Source: Alphaproteobacteria bacterium
Lineage (GTDB): Bacteria; Pseudomonadota; Alphaproteobacteria; MPNO01; UBA2964
Length of the DNA stretch: 64,000 nucleotides
Reading direction: 5' to 3'
Assembly: GCA_012103315.1 (NCBI GenBank)
Contig: WLWZ01000013.1
Location: 1-64,000, forward strand
Below the pieces are notes generated by a model, which searched no databases, had not been told where the DNA came from, and saw nothing but the letters and a program-made list of their open reading frames with translations. Shown piece after piece: positions 45,503 to 54,288 of the stretch. The position numbers and the translations under genes are program-made. Numbering within the stretch: position 1 is the stretch's first letter; each line of letters opens with the position of its first letter.

Positions 45503-46858
45503 CTACGCATCACCGGTCGCGATAGGGTCGCCAGGGTCTTCACCGCCAGCGTCAATCCGGCGCCGCAGAAAATCGATATGCAAGCGTAAGGTATAGGCGC
45601 TGGCCGCGAAGGCCGCCGGCACGGAGACCTCTTCAACGGCATGCTCAATTCTGTCGAGTTCAACGGTGGCATCGGCTTGCGAAATATCCTGGCTACGAAC
45701 CTGATCATCCAATTTCTGAACATCTTTGTACCAGCGATTAACTTTGGTTCGCATACGCCAGCTATAGGCTGGTGGCAGCACCTTAAACAGCGGATATAGC
45801 AGGGTCAGCAATGGCAGGATCATAACCTTGAGACGGTCAATAAGATTGGCCGCCCAAAAAGGCAGGAAGCGCTGCAAGAACGGTGGTCCCTTGTCGTAAA
45901 AACGCTGCGCCGCAGGTTCCAGTGGATAGGTGATATAGCGTCCCGACGGAAACTCCTCCGGTTCCTCCAGCAATCCGCCGGGTCGATGAACGTCTTTCAT
46001 CGTCAGCAGTAACAGATCAATCAAGGCAGGGTGGAGTTCTGGTGAGGCCACGATGGTCGCTGTTGGCGCGAGTAGCGTTACATCCTGTTCCGGCAGGTTG
46101 GCCGCAAGATCAACGGCACCTTTTGGCAAAACCATCTTAGACAGGAAACGATTAAGCCGGATATAGGCGTCAGCCCGGTCGAAGTTCATCAGGGTAATAC
46201 CGGGCGTTGCTAACAGGCCTTTGACAGTGTTTGACGTTGCCGAGGTAACAAAGATCGCCGCATCGACCTGTCCGGCGCGCAATGCCTTTGCTGCCGTCAG
46301 CCCGCCGATCTCGACGAGTTTCGCCTTGTCTGCCGTCACACCATTTTCTCGGAGCAAACGCAATGCAATGGCTCGGGTTCCACTACCAGCACCACCAACA
46401 GCAATGCGTCGTCCAGCCAGCGACGTCAGAAATTCTACCGGTTTATCGCCGCGCACAAACACCCACAGCGGCTCGTAATAGACGCTGCCAAGCGACCGGA
46501 GTCCGGGATGCTGTTCCGGACTCCCTATTCCGCCCTGCAGAAAGGCCACAGGGACATCCGACCCATCCGTCGTCAGACTTTTCAGATTTTCTGCGGAACC
46601 GGCGCTGTTTTTAAGCGCCAATTCAACGCCTTCCTTCTTGAATCGTTCAGCATATTTCTTGGCGAAAGCATGATAGGCACCAGCGTCTGATCCGGTTGCC
46701 ATCACAATCCGGTTTGGTGGTGCGGGCTCAACGAATTGAGAGGCGAACATGAAACCAGCGACCACCAAAATGAGAGCCGGACCCACAATCAAAATCCGAC
46801 TCCACAGATTTTTAAGTCCGCGACGGGGCGCTTTCTTCGGTTTTGTTTGTTTTGCCAT
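45503..46858 (-). CDS. Membrane-tethered TAXI-family solute receptor
   Basis: This 451-residue protein has an uncleaved N-terminal membrane anchor (about residues 20-42) after a very basic leader. A TAXI-type binding domain follows: MATGSDAGAYHAFAKKYAERF, NSAGSAENLKSL and VGGAGSGTRAIALRLL. A second hydrophobic segment lies near residues 338-358, followed by a charged helical tail. TAXI proteins normally serve TRAP permeases, but none is encoded here, and the two membrane segments suggest a fixed sensor or receptor rather than a diffusing periplasmic protein. It is divergent from the VOC gene. The ligand is unknown. Confidence 0.85.
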   Translation of the reverse strand: MAKQTKPKKAPRRGLKNLWSRILIVGPALILVVAGFMFASQFVEPAPPNRIVMATGSDAGAYHAFAKKYAERFKKEGVELALKNSAGSAENLKSLTTDGSDVPVAFLQGGIGSPEQHPGLRSLGSVYYEPLWVFVRGDKPVEFLTSLAGRRIAVGGAGSGTRAIALRLLRENGVTADKAKLVEIGGLTAAKALRAGQVDAAIFVTSATSNTVKGLLATPGITLMNFDRADAYIRLNRFLSKMVLPKGAVDLAANLPEQDVTLLAPTATIVASPELHPALIDLLLLTMKDVHRPGGLLEEPEEFPSGRYITYPLEPAAQRFYDKGPPFLQRFLPFWAANLIDRLKVMILPLLTLLYPLFKVLPPAYSWRMRTKVNRWYKDVQKLDDQVRSQDISQADATVELDRIEHAVEEVSVPAAFAASAYTLRLHIDFLRRRIDAGGEDPGDPIATGDA

Positions 46859-46979
46859 TTAGCTCAATCCCATCCCCTTACCGAACCAATCCCGAAATGT
46901 GTCGGCAGCTAAACTATTCAACTCATGATATAATCGACCACCAGTAAATACCAATCTGCTTGAATAGGGAAACCATCCG

Positions 46980-47339
46980 ATGGCTGAAGAAATGCCGCAT
47001 CGCGACAAATGTATCGACTACGTCGAATTCAATGTTAGCGACATTGCGCAATCGAAAAAATTCTACAGTGAGGCCTTTGGCTGGACCTTCACGGATTACG
47101 GTCCGGATTATTGCGAATTTTCGGATGGTCATATGAAAGGTGGATTTGACGCTACCGGCACGGCATCACCGGGCGGCCCGCTCATTGTGCTTTACGGCAT
47201 AGACTTAAACACACTCATGAAACAGGTAGAAGCCGCCGGCGGCACGATCACAAAACCCATTTTCGAATTTCCTGGTGGCAAACGATTCCAATTCACCGAT
47301 CCTGACGGGTACGAGCTTGCCGTGTGGACCACGACGTAA
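46980..47339 (+). CDS. VOC-family (glyoxalase/dioxygenase fold) protein
   Basis: This 119-residue single-domain protein of the vicinal oxygen chelate superfamily opens CIDYVEFNVSDIAQSKKFYSEAFGW and ends PDGYELAVWTT, with the conserved C-terminal Glu metal ligand. The usual first His ligand appears to be replaced by Glu in DYVEFNV. The family includes glyoxalase I, fosfomycin-resistance proteins and ring-cleavage enzymes, and short members like this are usually of unknown activity. The Shine-Dalgarno is weak. It lies upstream of the first sensor kinase gene but is separated from it by two hairpins. Confidence 0.82.
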   Translation: MAEEMPHRDKCIDYVEFNVSDIAQSKKFYSEAFGWTFTDYGPDYCEFSDGHMKGGFDATGTASPGGPLIVLYGIDLNTLMKQVEAAGGTITKPIFEFPGGKRFQFTDPDGYELAVWTTT

Positions 47340-47404
47340 TTTATCGACGTCGGCCTAATTGCCATCTTAACACTTTATTAACCAATAGAACTTCATTCTC
47401 AGAT

Positions 47405-47428
47405 TTCCTCTAACGCACCATAGAGGAA
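47405..47428. other. Eight-base perfect hairpin
   Basis: TTCCTCTA and TAGAGGAA form a perfect eight-base stem around an eight-base loop in the gap between the VOC gene and the first sensor kinase gene. It has no following T-run, so it is a weak terminator candidate and may be a leader element. Confidence 0.45.
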
Positions 47429-47448
47429 GGGTCGGTATCGAGTAATTT

Positions 47449-47466
47449 TGCGCGTAAAAGCGCGCA
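47449..47466. other. Six-base GC-rich hairpin upstream of sensor kinase
   Basis: TGCGCG and CGCGCA pair perfectly around a six-base loop, about 40 bases before the GTG start of the first sensor kinase. It could affect translation or be a protein-binding palindrome. Confidence 0.35.
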
Positions 47467-47504
47467 GATTGGGCCCATAGCCGATACCATAGGATGAAAA
47501 GAAA

Positions 47505-49973
47505 GTGCTTCGTATACGACGATATCTAATCGCAACTGCAGTATTTTCTGTTGCTGCTTTTCCGGTGGCTCTAAGTACAGCCGGACCCGACGCGTTCGAC
47601 AGAAATGTCAGCCTTACCGCGACCGAACGCCAATGGCTCAAAAACCACCCGGTAATCCGGGTTGCTCCAGACCCCGACTACCCCCCTATCGAGTCTTTCG
47701 ATAAAAGCGGCAATCTCATCGGTATATCCACAAATTATCTCAAACTTCTCGACAAGAAGCTGGGGGTTAAGTTTCAGGTAAAACGGCTACCAAGCTGGGA
47801 TGCGGCGATCGGCGCTGCGAAGAGCCGCGACATCGATATGCTGAGCGCCGCCACCCAAACAGCGGCACGAACCAAATATATGTCCTTTACCAGCCCACAC
47901 ATCGAACTCCCCGGTGTCATCATTGCCCAGGAAGATAAGAAGCAATTTTCAACCCTTAAAAGTCTTCACGGGAAAAGAGTTGGTGTCGTTTCCAACTATG
48001 TCTGGCAGGAATGGGTAACCCGCGATCATCCAAGTATAAATCTCCAACCTGTCCGCGATCTCCAAACCGGGCTATTACTCGTGTCCTTCGGCCAACTCGA
48101 CGCCATGGTCGCAAACTTGGCCAACGCTACTCACCTTATAAAAAAGCTTGGGGTTACGAATTTAAGCGTGGCAGGTGAAACCGGCTATTACGCGCGGCTC
48201 GCGATTGCCTCACGTAAAGATTGGCCAGTTCTACACTCAATTTTAGAAAAAGCCATCGCGTCTATCAGCCCCGACGAACACAAGTCAATTTTGGACAAAT
48301 GGATAGGTCTTTCGGCATCCAAAGTCGTTGATCCAGCGATAATTTTATGGGGCGCCTTGGTCATCCTTATCGCCATCATGGTGATCATCGGCGGAAATTT
48401 ATATTGGAATTATTCCTTGCGCCAACGCGTACGCCAACAAGGTGAAACGTTACGGGAAAGCGAGGAACGCTACCGGAAAATCGTCGACCTTTCTCCGGAT
48501 GCGGTCTTTATCTATGCCAATGATAAATTCATCTTCAGCAATCAGGCATTTCTTGATCAAATTCGTGCAAAATCATTGGATGATTTGCTCGGCAAGCATG
48601 TCGATGACCTGATTCATCAGGACGACCTACCTATCCTTAATGCGCGTCGTGAGGCTCTACGAGCCGGTACCCGGCGGCAGAAAATTGTCGAAGTCAGGCG
48701 CCTGAGACTCGACGGCAGCGTATACCATACCGAGGTCGCTGCTGCGCCGATGACATGGAATGGAAAACCCGCGATCCAGGTCGTTTGCCGTGACATCTCA
48801 GAGCGCAAAGAGTCCGAAGCCGCCCTAGCAGAAAGTGCTGCTCAGTTCCGGGCAATTGTCGAAGATCAGACAGAATTTATTGGCCGATCACTACCGGGGA
48901 TCCACACTCTAACCTTTGTCAATCAGGCCTATTGCGATTGTTTCGGCAAAACCCGAGAAGAGCTGATCGGCACCCCGTTCGTAGATCATATTCCTGAAGG
49001 GCAGCGCGATGAAGTTGACAAGTTGTTGGCAACTCTCAGCGCCGAAAACCCAGTCGTCGCCGCAGAACATCAATCCATTCTGGCGAATGGCGACGTTCGA
49101 TGGCACCTATGGACGGACCGCGCCATTTTTGATGACGAGGGAAATATCACCGAGATTCAGGCAATTGGGCGTGACATCACACAACGTCGATTGGCCGAGG
49201 CCGCGTCTCTAACGGCGAAGGAAGAAGCAGAACTAGCGAACCGTGCCAAGACAGAATTTCTTGCGAATATGAGTCACGAATTTCGAACACCGTTAAATGC
49301 AATTCTAGGTTTTTCCGAAATCATAAACCAGGAAACTCTTGGACCCGTTGGAACGTCCAAATATCGGGAGTATGCGGGCGACATTCATTCCTCAGGGCAG
49401 CATTTGCTATCCCTGATAAATGACGTGCTCGATATATCAAAGGTCGAAGCTGGCCATGTTGAGTTGAGAGAGGATTATCTTGACCCAACCACGACAATCC
49501 ATGACTGCATCCTACTGATTAAAGAGCGTGCCACCGAGAAAAACATCAAGATAAAGACCGAACTCGCGAAACGCATACCTCTCCTGTGTGCCGATAAGCG
49601 ACGTATAAAACAGATTCTCATCAACCTTCTGAGCAACGCGATAAAGTTCACCGAACCAGGGGGGAACGTCACGATCAGAGCCTGGTTTGATCAGCAATTC
49701 GGTTACCAGTTTCAAATTGCCGACACCGGTATTGGGATAGCGGCAGAAGACATTCCAACAGCCCTCGGTCGTTTTCAGCAAGTCGACGGTACGCTGGGCC
49801 GTCAACAGGACGGAACGGGGCTTGGTCTACCGCTGAGCAAATCCTTGGTCGAACTTCATGGCGGTACATTAAACATCGATAGTGAATTGGGGGTCGGCAC
49901 AACAGTTTCCGTCAACTTAATGCCGGATCGCGCAGCGGTGAATAACGAAGCCCTTTCTATGGCTGCAGAATAA
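47505..49973 (+). CDS. Histidine kinase with extracytoplasmic SBP_bac_3 sensor and two PAS domains
   Basis: This 822-residue membrane sensor kinase has a signal peptide (~1-27), a periplasmic type-3 solute-binding domain (~50-268, with VIRVAPDPDYPPIESFDKSG), a membrane segment (~276-300), two PAS domains (~317-432 and ~442-560) and a HisKA domain with phospho-acceptor His591 in MSHEFRTPLNAI. The HATPase domain has LLSNAIKFTEPGG, DTGIGIAAEDIP and a GTGLGLPLSKSLV box. It resembles BvgS-type sensors, but there is no receiver or HPt domain and no response regulator gene nearby. The start is a GTG. It is a close paralogue of the next gene. The ligand is probably an amino acid or small acid, not predictable. 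Confidence 0.92.
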   Translation: MLRIRRYLIATAVFSVAAFPVALSTAGPDAFDRNVSLTATERQWLKNHPVIRVAPDPDYPPIESFDKSGNLIGISTNYLKLLDKKLGVKFQVKRLPSWDAAIGAAKSRDIDMLSAATQTAARTKYMSFTSPHIELPGVIIAQEDKKQFSTLKSLHGKRVGVVSNYVWQEWVTRDHPSINLQPVRDLQTGLLLVSFGQLDAMVANLANATHLIKKLGVTNLSVAGETGYYARLAIASRKDWPVLHSILEKAIASISPDEHKSILDKWIGLSASKVVDPAIILWGALVILIAIMVIIGGNLYWNYSLRQRVRQQGETLRESEERYRKIVDLSPDAVFIYANDKFIFSNQAFLDQIRAKSLDDLLGKHVDDLIHQDDLPILNARREALRAGTRRQKIVEVRRLRLDGSVYHTEVAAAPMTWNGKPAIQVVCRDISERKESEAALAESAAQFRAIVEDQTEFIGRSLPGIHTLTFVNQAYCDCFGKTREELIGTPFVDHIPEGQRDEVDKLLATLSAENPVVAAEHQSILANGDVRWHLWTDRAIFDDEGNITEIQAIGRDITQRRLAEAASLTAKEEAELANRAKTEFLANMSHEFRTPLNAILGFSEIINQETLGPVGTSKYREYAGDIHSSGQHLLSLINDVLDISKVEAGHVELREDYLDPTTTIHDCILLIKERATEKNIKIKTELAKRIPLLCADKRRIKQILINLLSNAIKFTEPGGNVTIRAWFDQQFGYQFQIADTGIGIAAEDIPTALGRFQQVDGTLGRQQDGTGLGLPLSKSLVELHGGTLNIDSELGVGTTVSVNLMPDRAAVNNEALSMAAE

Positions 49974-49994
49974 CTGGCTTCAATCGCATTTCTG

Positions 49995-50043
49995 CTGGTT
50001 GGGCAAAGAGTTTGTCATTGTGCATTAAGCCCAATTTAACCAG
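49995..50043 (+). other. Imperfect hairpin between tandem kinase genes
   Basis: CTGG-TTGGGC pairs with GCCCAA-CCAG, interrupted by a five-base bulge on the right arm. It lies ~20 bases after the first kinase stop and has no T-run behind it, so a leader or weak attenuator role is only a guess. Confidence 0.3.
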
Positions 50044-50148
50044 AAAATTGCCACACTAAGGAACAGTGCAATCTTTGCGACCTCAGAGCGCAATTTCGAT
50101 TGCCAAGGATAGAGAATTTAGTGACCACTTAGATACGGCGGTGATTTT

Positions 50149-53100
50149 TTGTTTCCTCGTCCCCAACTCGTTATTATCCTTTGGGTTTCGCTATTCGCAT
50201 CGTTGTCGAATGCGGTCCATGCGTCAGAAACAGGAAACACAAAAACCACCATTGAGCTCACCCCATTAGAGCATCAGTGGCTCGCCGAACACCCCGTCAT
50301 CAGGGTCGGCCCGGATCCAGATTACCCCCCGATCGAAACCCTCAACGATAAAGGCCAGCTCAGCGGAATTTCAGCGGACTATCTGAAACTCCTGGAGACC
50401 AAAGTACCGCTGCGCTTCGAAATTGTACCCTTACCGACCTGGGCGGCCGTTATCTCTGCTGCCAAGAAACGAGAACTGGACATGCTGAGCGCGGCAACCA
50501 AGACTACCGACCGTACAAAGTACATGGCCTTCACAGACCCGCACATTGAATTACCCGGTGTCATTATCACGCAGAAGGACAAACTCAACCATTCGAAGCT
50601 GGAGAGCTTGGCAGGTAAAAAAGTCGCCGTCGTTAAAGGGTATGTCTGGCAGGAGTGGATCAAACGCGACCACCCAAATATCAAGATTCATCCTGTACAG
50701 AATCTACAATCTGGCCTCTTACTTGTATCGTTCGGACAGCTCGATGCCATGGTTGCGAACCTCGCAACCGCCACGCATTATATCGAAAAGCTCGGCGTCA
50801 CAAATCTAAGCGTTGCCGGTGAAACCGGTTATTTTGCACGACTGGCCATTGCCACACGTAAAGACTGGCCGATCCTGAACGCCGTCCTAAACAAGGCTGT
50901 CGCCTCAATTCATCCCGCCGAACACAAAAAGATTCTTGGCAAGTGGATTGGCCTATCTGCTCAGAGTGTGTTTGACACTCGAACAATCACAATTGGCATC
51001 ATCATTCTCATAGCGGTAATTGGACTGGCCGTTGGGGGCAGTTTTTTCTGGAATTACAGCCTTCGGCAGATGGTTCGGCGACAAAGCTCGAAACTGCGTG
51101 AAAGCGAAGAGCGCTATCGGAAAATTATCGATGTTTCACCGGACGCGGTCTTTATATATTCGGATTTGACACTGGTTTTCTCCAACCAAGCATTCTTGGA
51201 CCAGGTCGGTGCCCAGTCCCTTGACGACGTCTTTGGCAAAAATGTCAACGATTTTACCCACCCCGACGACCAGCACATTTTAACAAACCGACGTGCTGCA
51301 CTCGCCAAGGGAACCCGGCAAAGTGAAACTGTAGCGATCCGCCGATTGCGTCTCGATGGTAGCATCTATCACTCCGAAGTTGCCGCCGCCCCCATGACGT
51401 GGAACGGACAACCCGCGATACAGGTCGTGTGCCGCGATATATCTGACCGTATTGAAGTCGAAGCCGCGCTGTCGGAGAGTGCAGCCCAGTTTCGGGCCAT
51501 TGTTGAAGATCAGACCGAGTTTATCGGGCGCTCACTGCCCGGCACCCACATACTAACATTCGTCAATCAGGCCTATTGCGAGTGTTTTGGAAAATCACGT
51601 GAAGAACTGGTCGGGACTTGTTTCCTGGACCACATTCCGGAAGATCAACGTTCAGGCGTCGACGAATTACTGGCGTCTCTTAGCTCAGACAATCCCGTTA
51701 TCGTTACCGAACATGAAGTCATTCTGGAAGGGGGCGAATCTCGCTGGCATCAGTGGTCTGACCGCGCCATCTTCGATGCCGATGGTAGTGTCGCCGAAAT
51801 TCAAGCCATTGGCCGCGATATTACAGAGCGTAAACTGGCGGAGGCGGCCTACCAGGAAAGCGAAGAGCGTTTTCGTAAAATCGTTGACCTCTCGCCTGAA
51901 GCTTTGATGATCTATGCCGAGGAGGAGCTTGTCTTTGCCAATCAAGCTTTTCTGAAACAAGTCGGTGCAAACACCATAGACGACGTTCTCGGAAAAATGC
52001 GCGAAGACTTTATTGATCCGAAGGACCATGAGCATCTGAGGCAACGACGTGTCGACGTTCAGTCAGGATTAGGGCGAAACGAACTGATTGAGGTAACCCG
52101 CCTTCGCCTGGATGGCAGCCCCTATTATGGCGAGGTTGCGGCCGCGCCAATGCTATGGAAGGGGAAACCAGCCGTACAAGTGGTTTGTCGCGATATCACC
52201 GACCGCAAACGCGCTGAGGAAGCTGTACGCGAAAGTGAAGAACGCTATCGCGGTATCGTTGACATGTCGCCAGAAGCCGCCATCGTTTTTGTTGATCGAA
52301 AACTTGTCTTTGCCAACAAGGCTTTCCTGACACAGGTGGGAGCAACATCGCTTGATGACGTGATCGGCAGACAGTCAATAGACTTTATCCACCCAGACAG
52401 CCATCAGCAGCTTCATGATCGTAGAAATGACACATTGGCAAACGGGACGGTTACCCGTGTCGGCGAGATTATGCGTCGTCGCCTTGATGGTAGTAGCTAT
52501 CTTTGTGAAACAACCGCAGTGCCGCTGATGTGGAATGGCACACCCGCTATTCAAGTCGTCAGCCGCGACATCACAGAACAAAAACAAGCAGAAGAAGAAC
52601 TGCTTGCCGCTAAGGAAACCGCGGAGCTTGCGAACCGGGCCAAGACAGAATTTCTGGCCAATATGAGCCACGAGCTGCGGACGCCGCTCAATGCGATCAT
52701 CGGATTTTCAGACATCATCAAGAATAAATCCCTTGGCCCTACCGAGATTGATTCCTATGCAGGATATGCTGGCGACATTCACACCTCTGGGCAACATCTA
52801 TTATCTCTGATCAACGACGTCCTCGATATTTCCAAAATTGAGGCGGGACATGCTGAGTTGCGTGAGGATTACGTCGATTTGGCAAATACTATCCGAACCT
52901 GCGTAACACTCGTCAATGAACGCGCCGCAGATGGAGACGTCGTGCTCGTGAGCGAATTTGACGAAAATTCTATTCCGATGCTGGGGGCGGATCCCATCCG
53001 TCTCAAGCAAATCCTGATTAACTTGCTATCCAACGCTGTAAAATTCACCGAACCAGGAGGCTCCGTTACCATCAAGGCATGGTTTGACCTAGAAGTTGGC

Positions 53101-53364
53101 TATGGCATTCAGATCATTGATACCGGCATCGGGATTGCCGAAGAAGATATTCCAAAAGCATTGGCGCGATTCCAACAGATCGACGGATCACTGGACCGGC
53201 AAGCCGAAGGTACGGGGCTGGGCCTCCCCCTCACTAAATCTCTGGTTGAATTGCATGGTGGTAAACTGGATCTTCAAAGCGAACTCGGCACCGGCACAAC
53301 GGTGACCGTTACACTCCCGGCCAGTCGCGCCTCAGAGCAGCGGCCGATCTCCGCAGCCGGTTGA
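50149..53364 (+). CDS. Histidine kinase with SBP_bac_3 sensor and four PAS domains
   Basis: This 1071-residue paralogue of the preceding kinase has a signal peptide (~1-27), a periplasmic type-3 binding domain (~50-265, with VIRVGPDPDYPPIETLNDKG) and a membrane segment near 283-305. Four PAS domains (~318-432, 443-562, 569-685, 694-810) precede HisKA with His841 in MSHELRTPLNAI and a HATPase domain ending near 1055. PAS3 and PAS4 are repeats of the PAS1 type and account for nearly the whole 249-residue size difference. The start appears to be a TTG; no ATG or GTG lies between it and the in-frame stop upstream. There is no receiver domain and no adjacent response regulator. Confidence 0.9.
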   Translation: MFPRPQLVIILWVSLFASLSNAVHASETGNTKTTIELTPLEHQWLAEHPVIRVGPDPDYPPIETLNDKGQLSGISADYLKLLETKVPLRFEIVPLPTWAAVISAAKKRELDMLSAATKTTDRTKYMAFTDPHIELPGVIITQKDKLNHSKLESLAGKKVAVVKGYVWQEWIKRDHPNIKIHPVQNLQSGLLLVSFGQLDAMVANLATATHYIEKLGVTNLSVAGETGYFARLAIATRKDWPILNAVLNKAVASIHPAEHKKILGKWIGLSAQSVFDTRTITIGIIILIAVIGLAVGGSFFWNYSLRQMVRRQSSKLRESEERYRKIIDVSPDAVFIYSDLTLVFSNQAFLDQVGAQSLDDVFGKNVNDFTHPDDQHILTNRRAALAKGTRQSETVAIRRLRLDGSIYHSEVAAAPMTWNGQPAIQVVCRDISDRIEVEAALSESAAQFRAIVEDQTEFIGRSLPGTHILTFVNQAYCECFGKSREELVGTCFLDHIPEDQRSGVDELLASLSSDNPVIVTEHEVILEGGESRWHQWSDRAIFDADGSVAEIQAIGRDITERKLAEAAYQESEERFRKIVDLSPEALMIYAEEELVFANQAFLKQVGANTIDDVLGKMREDFIDPKDHEHLRQRRVDVQSGLGRNELIEVTRLRLDGSPYYGEVAAAPMLWKGKPAVQVVCRDITDRKRAEEAVRESEERYRGIVDMSPEAAIVFVDRKLVFANKAFLTQVGATSLDDVIGRQSIDFIHPDSHQQLHDRRNDTLANGTVTRVGEIMRRRLDGSSYLCETTAVPLMWNGTPAIQVVSRDITEQKQAEEELLAAKETAELANRAKTEFLANMSHELRTPLNAIIGFSDIIKNKSLGPTEIDSYAGYAGDIHTSGQHLLSLINDVLDISKIEAGHAELREDYVDLANTIRTCVTLVNERAADGDVVLVSEFDENSIPMLGADPIRLKQILINLLSNAVKFTEPGGSVTIKAWFDLEVGYGIQIIDTGIGIAEEDIPKALARFQQIDGSLDRQAEGTGLGLPLTKSLVELHGGKLDLQSELGTGTTVTVTLPASRASEQRPISAAG

Positions 53365-53375
53365 CAAGCCGTCAT

Positions 53376-53990
53376 TTAATAGGAGGGGAGTTTGCCAGGC
53401 TCTATGGATCGAACGCCATAATGAGACAAAACTTCCCGAACCTTTGCCGAAAAGAACTTGGGATCTAAGTGTGATATTTTTCTTACAGCCCCGAGGCGGG
53501 TCCCTTCCTGTTCTCCACTCAACGATTTCATAGAAACTTCAACCGGGAACACGGTACCGTCTCGGCGTATGTGAACCCGCTGAATGATGCCTGTCAGATT
53601 TGACTCGAGAGTTTCCTCTAACTTGTGATGAAATTCAGGTGCCATTAAATCATGGAAAGGCCGCTCTACCATTTCCGTCATTGAATAATCGTAAAGGGAC
53701 AACGCCGCGTCATTGCAATCCTTTATTATGTTGTTCTTAGAAATCAATACAGCATCAAATGTGTCTTCAACCAGGCCACGATAAATACCCGACCCAAGCC
53801 ACTTGTCTTCTTTAGATGCCTGTTTAAACGATTGTTTTCGCTTGAACCAAACGATGAGGTCTTCTTCCAGAAAACGCCACTGATTGCCGACCTTGGCGCC
53901 GGGTAATCCATCATTTTCTATAAGCGTGTAAAGAGTATCCGATTTAATTTTGAGGAAATCAGCAGCTTCCGCTGCGGTCAATATGTTCAT
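53376..53990 (-). CDS. Excisionase-type HTH domain fused to a PAS domain
   Basis: This 204-residue protein begins with a MerR/excisionase-like winged helix (about residues 1-52: ILTAAEAADFLKIKSDTLYTLI, then VGNQWRFLEEDLIVWF). A PAS domain follows (~66-180: VEDTFDAVLISKNNIIKDCND and later RRDGTVFPVEVSMKSLSGE). This order suggests a signal-responsive DNA-binding protein. It is convergent with the second sensor kinase, with only 11 bases between the stops. It may act downstream of the kinases, but there is no receiver domain to accept a phosphate. No recombinase gene is nearby, so a true excisionase role is unlikely. Confidence 0.78.
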   Translation of the reverse strand: MNILTAAEAADFLKIKSDTLYTLIENDGLPGAKVGNQWRFLEEDLIVWFKRKQSFKQASKEDKWLGSGIYRGLVEDTFDAVLISKNNIIKDCNDAALSLYDYSMTEMVERPFHDLMAPEFHHKLEETLESNLTGIIQRVHIRRDGTVFPVEVSMKSLSGEQEGTRLGAVRKISHLDPKFFSAKVREVLSHYGVRSIEPGKLPSY

Positions 53991-54288
53991 TTTTTGCGTT
54001 CGGCCTCAAACGTCTTTGTTCTAACGCTCAGTCTACGAGGCAAAACGTTAACGCTACATTAAGTATAAAACGCCCAAGCAACCCAGTTAGCAGGCGCCAA
54101 CGCGTTAGTGCTCGTTACTATTTGGTCGATCGGCCACGGTCGAACGCCATTATGCGTAGAGCCACAGAACACCTCAATTTTTGCACCGCCCGACTTGGAA
54201 ATTGACCAAAAATGAGTATGCTGGCGCAGAAAATTACCAAACGTCTGAATCCCGACTAAACAGGGCCAGACCAATCAGGGAGAGTTAA
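53991..54288. other. Intergenic region between HTH-PAS gene and amidohydrolase
   Basis: Nearly 300 bases with no convincing gene. A short minus-strand open frame (54059-54274) has no ribosome binding site. An 11-base match (ATGGCGTTCGA on the minus strand) to the 3' end of the HTH-PAS gene near 53410 recurs near 54150, with weak similarity around it. The region likely carries divergent promoters. Confidence 0.4.

Noticed and set aside
53376..53990. Phage excisionase
   Set aside because: The HTH is excisionase-like, but the gene also encodes a PAS domain and there is no integrase, attachment site or other phage gene nearby.
54059..54274. Minus-strand open frame with weak similarity to the 3' end of the HTH-PAS gene
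   Set aside because: Only an 11-base identity (ATGGCGTTCGA) and scattered matches are visible. That is too little to claim a decayed duplicate, and there is no ribosome binding site.
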